Assembly (NCBI GenBank): GCA_023415525.1
Contig: JAEZKI010000331.1
Location: 1-6,211, forward strand
Direction: 5' to 3'
DNA length: 6,211 nucleotides
Origin: Bacillota bacterium
GTDB lineage: Bacteria > Bacillota > Clostridia > Lachnospirales > Cellulosilyticaceae
Part shown: positions 1 through 5,123 of the stretch, piece by piece
Position numbering within the stretch: position 1 is the first letter of the stretch
Layout: every line of letters begins with the position of its first letter
The notes under the pieces: model-generated
Database searches by the model: none
The model's input: only the letters and a program-made list of their open reading frames with translations
Told to the model about the DNA's origin: nothing
Translations under genes and position numbers: made by a program

Positions 1-955
1 AGCTAATGGAACAGATGCTCTTATGATTTGCCTAAAAGCATTAGATATCAAAAGTGGAGATGAAGTTATTACAACGCCATACACATTTTTTGCATCTGCA
101 GAGACAGCGTCTATCTTAGGAGCGACACCTATTTTTGTAGATATTGACCCAGAAACATTAGAGATGGATGCTACCAAGCTGGAAAGGGCTATTACTAAGA
201 GGACAAAAGCAATTATCCCTGTACATATTTTTGGACAAATGTGTGATATGAATCCTATTATGGAGATTGCAGATAGATATGGCCTACCTGTTATTGAAGA
301 TGCTTGTCAAGCTATAGGGGCTGAGTACAATGGAAGGAAGGCTGGCTCCATTGGCTTAATGGGTACTTATTCTTTCTTCCCAAGTAAGAATCTTGGTTGT
401 TATGGTGATGGAGGGATGATTACTACTAATAGTGATGAAATGGCAGAAAAGATTAGAATGTTAAGAGCTCATGGAGCGAGAGTAAAATATCATCATGAGA
501 TTATTGGATATAACAGCCGGCTAGATGAGTTGCAAGCAGCTATATTAAATGTAAAGCTACCTTATTTAGACAAATGGTTAGAGCAACGAATGGAACATGG
601 ATATTATTATACTGAAAATTTGAAGGGGTTACCAATTGTTCCACAGGCTGAGAATAAGAATTGTAAATCTACTTATCATCAGTATTGTATTCAAGTAAAG
701 GAGGTAGAGCACAGAGATAAGTTAATAGAGTACTTAAATAAGAATGGTATTTCTACAGCTATTTATTATCCTATACCTGCACATTTATTAGAAGCTTATA
801 AGGACCACCCACAGAAGGAGGGAAGCTGTCCAGTGGCAGAAGAGGTTTGTAAACGGACTTTAGCACTTCCGATATATCCCGAACTATCAAGACAAGAGCA
901 AGATTATATCATCACTAAGATTAAAAACTTTTTTATAGATAATAAAGTAAATTGA
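1..955 (+). CDS. wbpE: DegT/DnrJ/EryC1 family PLP aminotransferase, UDP-3-keto-GlcNAcA C3 aminotransferase (WbpE-like), 5' partial
   Basis: Predicted cytosolic enzyme that transfers an amino group, usually from glutamate, to C3 of UDP-2-acetamido-3-keto-glucuronate, giving UDP-GlcNAc3NA. The reading frame is open from the first base (first whole codon at 2) and begins ANGTDAL, the conserved SGTDAL-type cofactor-binding stretch, so the ATG at 23 is internal. Relatives are about 360-380 residues long; 317 are visible, so roughly 45-60 N-terminal residues are missing. In visible numbering, the EDACQ motif holds the Asp (residue 100) expected to bind the PLP ring nitrogen. SFFPSKNLG holds the PLP Schiff-base Lys (residue 129, codon 386-388), and [12 protein letters not shown] (169-180) is the family motif reaching across the dimer. 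The stop codon overlaps the next gene's ribosome binding site. Family membership is certain. The exact substrate is inferred from the four neighbouring pathway genes, since related enzymes act on other keto-sugars. Confidence 0.9.
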   Translation, partial: ANGTDALMICLKALDIKSGDEVITTPYTFFASAETASILGATPIFVDIDPETLEMDATKLERAITKRTKAIIPVHIFGQMCDMNPIMEIADRYGLPVIEDACQAIGAEYNGRKAGSIGLMGTYSFFPSKNLGCYGDGGMITTNSDEMAEKIRMLRAHGARVKYHHEIIGYNSRLDELQAAILNVKLPYLDKWLEQRMEHGYYYTENLKGLPIVPQAENKNCKSTYHQYCIQVKEVEHRDKLIEYLNKNGISTAIYYPIPAHLLEAYKDHPQKEGSCPVAEEVCKRTLALPIYPELSRQEQDYIITKIKNFFIDNKVN

Positions 956-961
956 GGAGGT
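955..961 (+). promoter_or_regulatory. Ribosome binding site that fixes the TTG start of wbpD
   Basis: AGGAGGT is a near-perfect Shine-Dalgarno sequence. It lies 7-8 bases before the TTG at 969 and overlaps the TGA stop (953-955) of the upstream aminotransferase gene. The next in-frame ATG is 29 codons further on, inside the conserved IWHFSHIM motif, so this site settles the unusual start and suggests translational coupling. Confidence 0.85.
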
Positions 962-968
962 ATATATT

Positions 969-1544
969 TTGGAATATTATGTACATGAATCAAGTTATGT
1001 AGATGAACCGTGTAGTATAGGAAAGGGAACTAATATATGGCATTTCTCCCATATAATGAAAGATTCTATAATAGGAGAGAATTGCAATATTGGTCAGAAT
1101 GTGGTTATTTCTTCAGGAGTTAAGTTAGGAAGAGGAGTTAAGATACAGAACAATGTTTCTGTTTATACAGGGGTAGAATGTGAGAAAGATGTTTTTTTGG
1201 GGCCGTCATGTGTATTTACAAATGTCATTAATCCTAGGAGCTTTATAGAAAGAAAAGAGGAATATAGGAAGACACTTATAAGACAAGGAGCTAGCATAGG
1301 TGCAAATGCCACAATTGTATGTGGTGTAGTAATAGGAAAGTATGCACTGATTGGGGCTGGGACAGTAGTAATTAGAGATATCCCAGACTATGCTATTACT
1401 GTAGGAAATCCAGCACGAATTATTGGTTATACATGTAAATGTGGCAATAAGTTAGAATGGGTTAAAGGTAAAGGAAACTGTCCGGAATGTAATAATATGT
1501 ATCAATTACAGAATAAAAAGGTAATGCCAATTAGGGAGGCTTAG
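969..1544 (+). CDS. wbpD: UDP-2-acetamido-3-amino-2,3-dideoxy-glucuronate N-acetyltransferase (WbpD/WlbB-like), TTG start
   Basis: Transfers acetyl from acetyl-CoA to the 3-amino group of UDP-GlcNAc3NA, giving UDP-GlcNAc3NAcA. The 191-residue protein matches the family length. It is a left-handed beta-helix of hexapeptide repeats, visible as recurring IG/LG turns at roughly residues 15-60 and 108-132. Family signatures are NIWHFSHI (22-29), [14 protein letters not shown] (83-96) and the acyl-CoA-binding end IGAGTVV plus VGNPAR (128-150). The start is TTG, supported by the strong site at 955-961; an ATG start would remove the first conserved strand. The C-terminal tail carries Cys156, Cys158, Cys171 and Cys174 (CxC-x12-CxxC), resembling a small zinc ribbon. 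The gap to wbpE is 13 bases and the gap to wbpA is 2 bases, so it sits inside an operon. The sugar substrate comes from motif memory and context; QdtC-type acetyltransferases are more distant alternatives. Confidence 0.92.
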   Translation: MEYYVHESSYVDEPCSIGKGTNIWHFSHIMKDSIIGENCNIGQNVVISSGVKLGRGVKIQNNVSVYTGVECEKDVFLGPSCVFTNVINPRSFIERKEEYRKTLIRQGASIGANATIVCGVVIGKYALIGAGTVVIRDIPDYAITVGNPARIIGYTCKCGNKLEWVKGKGNCPECNNMYQLQNKKVMPIREA

Positions 1545-1546
1545 AG

Positions 1547-2863
1547 ATGAATAAGGAAAAGATACTCAATAATATACATAACAAAAAAATTATTGTAGGT
1601 GTAGTGGGATTAGGGTATGTAGGTCTACCTCTAGCGGTAGAAAAAGCAAAAGCTGGTTTTAAAACGATAGGCTTTGATGTGCAATCGCATAAAGTAGATA
1701 TGGTAAATGAAGGACATAATTATATAGGTGATATTGTAGATCAAGACTTAAGTAAAGTAGTCGAATCAGGGATGTTGAGTGCGACTAGTGATTTTTCTTT
1801 TATTAAAGATGTTGATTTTGTAGCAATTTGTGTACCAACACCTTTAGATGCATACCAACAACCAGATATTAGCTATGTGAAAGCTTCTACAGAGGCTGTG
1901 GCAAAGTATTTACATAAGGGAATGGTAGTTGTCCTGGAAAGTACTACTTATCCTGGGACGACAGAAGAACTTATGCTTCCAATCTTAGAAAAAGAATCAG
2001 GACTTATATGCGGAGAAGATTTCTACTTAGCATTTTCGCCAGAACGTGTTGACCCAGGTAATGCAATTTACAAAACAAAAAATACACCTAAAGTAGTAGG
2101 GGGTGTAGGAAAAGATGCTACAGAAATAGCATCTGCTATGTATCGTGCGGTATTAGAGAGTGAAATTTTTGAAGCATCTTCTCCGAGAGTAGCTGAAATG
2201 GAGAAAATTTTAGAAAATACATATAGGAATATTAATATTGGTTTAATTAATGAAATGGCTATTATTTGTGAGAAGATGAATATTAATATTTGGGAAGTTA
2301 TTGATGCGGCAAAAACTAAACCTTATGGGTTTCAAGCTTTTTACCCTGGTCCTGGATTAGGAGGACATTGTATTCCACTTGATCCTTACTATTTAACATG
2401 GAAAGCAAGAGAGTACGACTATCATACAAAATTAATTGAGACATCTGGTGAAGTAAACAATTACATGCCACAATATGTGGTTGAACGTTCTAGTAAAATT
2501 CTTAATAAGTTTAAGAAGCCGCTTAACGGTTCAAAGATACTGATTTTAGGTGTTGCCTATAAAAAAGATATTGATGATTATAGAGAAAGTCCAGCACTAA
2601 AAATCATTGAGAATTTTGAAGCAACAGGTGCTGAAGTAGAATTTTATGATCCATTTATCACTGAGTTTAAGTATAAAGGGCAAAAATATAGTGGCCTTAA
2701 GGAGTTTTCTATAGAAAAAATTAAAGAGGCAGATTTAGTGGTAATTACAACTGATCATACAGATGTTGATTATGTTTCAATTGCTCAACATGCTAAAACT
2801 ATTTTTGATACTAAAAATGCCATGAAAGCTATTAAAGATAGAGCGAATATAGAATTACTATAG
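1547..2863 (+). CDS. wbpA: UDP-N-acetyl-D-glucosamine 6-dehydrogenase (WbpA-like)
   Basis: NAD-dependent four-electron oxidation of UDP-GlcNAc at C6 to UDP-GlcNAcA, the first committed step of the pathway. The 438 residues match the roughly 430-440 of WbpA. The N-terminal Rossmann domain opens with GLGYVGLPLA (21-30). CVPTPLD (95-101) and ESTTYPGTTEE (131-141) line the NAD site, and FSPERVDPGN (163-172) contributes active-site residues. The central helical domain has ENTYRNINIGLINE (223-236). GPGLGGHCIPLDP (268-280) holds the catalytic nucleophile Cys275. The C-terminal UDP-binding domain has GVAYKKDIDDYRESPA (335-350). The stretch around FYPGPGLGGHCIPLDPYYLTW resembles WbpA-type enzymes more than UDP-glucose dehydrogenases. 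The ATG is preceded by GGGAGG at 1534-1539 with 7 bases of spacing, and it starts 2 bases after wbpD. WecC (UDP-ManNAc dehydrogenase) is the main alternative, but the neighbours favour GlcNAc. Confidence 0.92.
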   Translation: MNKEKILNNIHNKKIIVGVVGLGYVGLPLAVEKAKAGFKTIGFDVQSHKVDMVNEGHNYIGDIVDQDLSKVVESGMLSATSDFSFIKDVDFVAICVPTPLDAYQQPDISYVKASTEAVAKYLHKGMVVVLESTTYPGTTEELMLPILEKESGLICGEDFYLAFSPERVDPGNAIYKTKNTPKVVGGVGKDATEIASAMYRAVLESEIFEASSPRVAEMEKILENTYRNINIGLINEMAIICEKMNINIWEVIDAAKTKPYGFQAFYPGPGLGGHCIPLDPYYLTWKAREYDYHTKLIETSGEVNNYMPQYVVERSSKILNKFKKPLNGSKILILGVAYKKDIDDYRESPALKIIENFEATGAEVEFYDPFITEFKYKGQKYSGLKEFSIEKIKEADLVVITTDHTDVDYVSIAQHAKTIFDTKNAMKAIKDRANIELL

Positions 2864-2873
2864 AAACATGAAT

Positions 2874-2912
2874 TAGGGGCTGAAACAAGGATAGGTAGCA
2901 GCTCCTATTTTA
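2874..2912 (+). terminator. Intercistronic hairpin with short T-rich tail, possible attenuator
   Basis: The arms at 2874-2882 (TAGGGGCTG) and 2899-2907 (CAGCTCCTA) form a 9-bp stem with one G-U wobble (2878 with 2903) around a 16-base loop, followed by TTTTATT-like sequence. It begins 11 bases after the wbpA stop. The long loop and weak T-run make it less convincing than the terminator at 5082-5122. It could be a leaky terminator, an mRNA-stabilising 3' hairpin, or a processing site. No convincing promoter was found between it and the next gene. Confidence 0.5.
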
Positions 2913-2946
2913 TTGGAATAAGTAATAAAATAAATGACAAAGAAAT

Positions 2947-2953
2947 GTGGTGA
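2947..2953 (+). promoter_or_regulatory. Ribosome binding site that decides the wbpB start
   Basis: GTGGTGA, whose GGTGA pairs with the 3' side of the anti-Shine-Dalgarno region, ends 4 bases before the ATG at 2958, a normal geometry for that part of the site. The earlier in-frame ATG at 2934 is preceded only by AT-rich sequence with no good site, so 2958 is preferred. Confidence 0.6.
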
Positions 2954-2957
2954 AATA

Positions 2958-4025
2958 ATGAGAAAATTAAAGTTTGCAATTATTGGATGTGGACGTATTT
3001 CATATAAACATGTGGAAGCTATCAGTAATAACCATACAACAAGTGAACTAGTGGCTGTTTGTGATGTAGTAGAAGAGCGTGCTTTAAGAAGAAAAAAAGA
3101 ATATGAAGAAAAGAATCCAGGAACAGAGGTTAAAGTATATACGGATTATAAAGCCATGTTAAGGGCAGAAGATATTGATGTGGTTACTATTGCAACTGAA
3201 AGTGGTTATCATGGAGAGATTGCCCTTGATTGTATTAATGCAGGGAAACATATTGCAATAGAGAAGCCTATGGCTATGACTTTAGCAGAGGCAGATGCCA
3301 TTATCGAAACAGCTGCCCAGAAAAATGTGGTAGTAACCGTATGTCATCAAAATCGCTTTAATCCAGCAGTGCAAAAAATGAGGCATGCTAGAGAAAAAGG
3401 AGGGTTTGGTAAACTAGTTAATTGTACAGCCAGAGTTTTGTGGAATAGAAATGAAGACTACTACAAGCAAGCACCTTGGAGAGGGACTTGGGAATTAGAT
3501 GGTGGTACTTTAATGAATCAATGTATCCATAATATTGATTTGCTAAGATGGATGGTAGGAGCTGAAGTTAATACTGTATATGCCCAATGTGATACTTTTT
3601 TAAGGCCTATAGAAGCAGAGCATTTTGGGGCTATTATTATTAGATTTAAGGATGGTACCATTGGTATGGTAGAGGGTTCTGCTTGTGTTTACCCTAAGAA
3701 TTTAGAGGAAACCTTAAGTTTATTTGGAGAAAAGGGAACAGTATGCTTAGGTGGTGTTGCGAATAATAAAATTGAAACTTGGAATTTTGCAGATGAAGTT
3801 CTTAGCCAAGAGATTCTCGAGGAAGAAGAAGTAGATAGCGTGTATGGAACAGGTCATACACCACTATTTAAAAATCTTGTTGAAGCAATTTTAGAAAATA
3901 AAGAGCCTTATGTTACGGCACAAGATGGGCGTAATGCAATAGAAATTATATTAAGTGCATATGAGTCAACAAGAACGGGTATGCCTATCAAAATAAGACG
4001 ACAGGAGATTAGGAGAAACAAATGA
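2958..4025 (+). CDS. wbpB: Gfo/Idh/MocA family oxidoreductase, UDP-GlcNAcA 3-dehydrogenase (WbpB/WlbA-like)
   Basis: NAD-dependent oxidation of the C3 hydroxyl of UDP-GlcNAcA to the 3-keto sugar, which the aminotransferase then uses. From the ATG at 2958 the protein has 355 residues, close to WlbA proteins (about 350) and longer than P. aeruginosa WbpB (316). Starting at 2934 would add eight residues before the Rossmann strand, without a good ribosome binding site. The Rossmann domain begins KFAIIGCGRIS, with the glycine loop at residues 10-12. EKP (102-104) contains the conserved catalytic Lys103. HQNRFNPA follows at 130-137. In the C-terminal alpha/beta domain, MNQCIHNIDLLRWMVGAE (186-203) contains His191 and Asp194 at the usual active-site positions. 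The TGA overlaps the next gene's ATG by 4 bases (ATGA), implying translational coupling. The family assignment is firm; the substrate is assigned from the complete pathway around it. Confidence 0.87.
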   Translation: MRKLKFAIIGCGRISYKHVEAISNNHTTSELVAVCDVVEERALRRKKEYEEKNPGTEVKVYTDYKAMLRAEDIDVVTIATESGYHGEIALDCINAGKHIAIEKPMAMTLAEADAIIETAAQKNVVVTVCHQNRFNPAVQKMRHAREKGGFGKLVNCTARVLWNRNEDYYKQAPWRGTWELDGGTLMNQCIHNIDLLRWMVGAEVNTVYAQCDTFLRPIEAEHFGAIIIRFKDGTIGMVEGSACVYPKNLEETLSLFGEKGTVCLGGVANNKIETWNFADEVLSQEILEEEEVDSVYGTGHTPLFKNLVEAILENKEPYVTAQDGRNAIEIILSAYESTRTGMPIKIRRQEIRRNK

Positions 4026-5074
4026 AGATATTAACTGTAATAGGTGCTAGACCTCAATTTATTAAGGCTGCAGCATTGTCAAAAGTATTAAAAGAGTCTC
4101 ATGAGGAAATTATTGTACATACAGGTCAACACTATGATAATAATATGTCTCAAATCTTTTTTGACGAGTTAAATATTCCAAAGCCTTCCTATAACTTAAA
4201 TATTGGTTCGGGAAGTCATAGTATACAAACAGGAAAAATGTTAATAGCTTTTGAAGAGGTGTGTGATAAAGAAAAGCCTGATTTAGTGCTTGTATACGGT
4301 GATACAAATTCTACTTTGGCTGGAGCCTTGTGTGCTAGCAAAAGACTAATACCTGTAGCACATGTTGAAGCAGGCCTTAGAAGCTTCAATATGAATATGC
4401 CGGAAGAGCAAAATAGAATTATTACAGATCATTTATCAAAATTCTTATTTGTTCCCACGCAAACAGCGATAGAGAATTTAAAAAATGAAGGTATCAGTAA
4501 AGGCGTATTTAATACGGGGGACATTATGTATGATGCGGTTAATATTTTTGTAGGTATAGCCGATCAAAAGTCGGATATTATGAAAAAGCTTAGTCTTGAA
4601 AAAGATGATTTTATTCTTTCTACTATTCATCGTGCAGAAAATACGAATGATATTAATCGTCTGAGAAATATTATAGAAGCTTTAAATGAAAGTAATATCA
4701 AAATTGTAATGCCACTTCATCCTCGTACAAGAAAAATTATAGGTGAGTATGGTATTCATATGAGTGATCATATTCTAGTAGTAGAACCACTAGGTTACTT
4801 AGATATGATAAAGCTAGAGCGTGAAGCAGCTAAAATTGTAACAGATAGTGGTGGTGTACAAAAAGAAGCCTATTTCGCAGGGAAACCATGTATTACCATG
4901 AGAGATGAAACTGAGTGGATAGAGACAGTACATGCTGGTTGGAATATTATAGTGGGAAGTGATAAAGAAAAAATTGTATCGGCTATTAATAACTTCATGC
5001 CTACTTCCAAGCAACAAAAGCTCTTTGGAGAAGGGAATACAGCGAAAATAATATGTGATTTGTTATCAAAATAA
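4022..5074 (+). CDS. wbpI: Non-hydrolysing UDP-2,3-diacetamido-glucuronate 2-epimerase (WbpI-like)
   Basis: Inverts C2 of UDP-GlcNAc3NAcA to give UDP-ManNAc3NAcA, the end product of this cluster. The 350-residue, two-domain GT-B-like fold matches the family. Motifs are GARPQFIK (8-15), TGQHYD (34-39), VYGDTNSTLAG (91-101, with Asp94), HVEAGLRS (114-121, with Glu117), MPEEQNR (126-132, with Glu129), IHRAEN (202-207, with His203), DSGGVQKEA (275-283) and MRDETEWIE (293-301). The C-terminal DSGG/QKEA and RDETEW motifs bind the UDP. UDP-GlcNAc 2-epimerases (WecB/MnaA) usually read HRREN; here it is HRAEN, and RDETEW replaces the RDTTER-type motif, both more like WbpI. The start has AGGAG at 4011-4015 with 6 bases of spacing, inside the end of wbpB. 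It is the last gene before a strong terminator. A plain UDP-GlcNAc 2-epimerase remains possible on sequence alone. Confidence 0.88.
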   Translation: MKILTVIGARPQFIKAAALSKVLKESHEEIIVHTGQHYDNNMSQIFFDELNIPKPSYNLNIGSGSHSIQTGKMLIAFEEVCDKEKPDLVLVYGDTNSTLAGALCASKRLIPVAHVEAGLRSFNMNMPEEQNRIITDHLSKFLFVPTQTAIENLKNEGISKGVFNTGDIMYDAVNIFVGIADQKSDIMKKLSLEKDDFILSTIHRAENTNDINRLRNIIEALNESNIKIVMPLHPRTRKIIGEYGIHMSDHILVVEPLGYLDMIKLEREAAKIVTDSGGVQKEAYFAGKPCITMRDETEWIETVHAGWNIIVGSDKEKIVSAINNFMPTSKQQKLFGEGNTAKIICDLLSK

Positions 5075-5081
5075 TATAAAT

Positions 5082-5122
5082 AAGCTCCTTAATCATAAAA
5101 TGAGATAAGGAGCTTTATTAAT
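5082..5122. terminator. Bidirectional intrinsic terminator between convergent genes
   Basis: The arms at 5082-5091 (AAGCTCCTTA) and 5106-5115 (TAAGGAGCTT) form a perfect 10-bp stem, and an inner TCAT/ATGA pairing (5093-5096 with 5100-5103) can extend it. On the + strand it is followed by TTTATTAATTTT, and on the - strand by a T-rich run (ATTTATATTATTTT, the complement of 5068-5081). It starts 7 bases after the epimerase stop and lies just beyond the sugar-transferase stop, so it can serve both transcripts. Confidence 0.9.
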
Positions 5123-5123
5123 T

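Noticed and set aside
23..25. ATG at 23 as the start of the aminotransferase
   Set aside because: The frame is open upstream and encodes the conserved ANGTDAL motif, so the true start lies before the window.
2790..2933. Possible promoter before wbpB, for example TTGATA near 2799 or TTGGAA at 2913
   Set aside because: No -10 box resembling TATAAT is found at 16-18 bases; AT-rich DNA gives such half-matches by chance.
4110..4307. 65-residue open frame on the - strand inside the epimerase gene
   Set aside because: It lies wholly within the well-supported epimerase, has no recognisable motif or ribosome site, and is a shadow of AT-rich coding sequence.
4814..5017. 67-residue open frame on the - strand near the end of the epimerase gene
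   Set aside because: It is antisense to the conserved DSGG and RDETEW motifs, with no family signature; a chance open frame.
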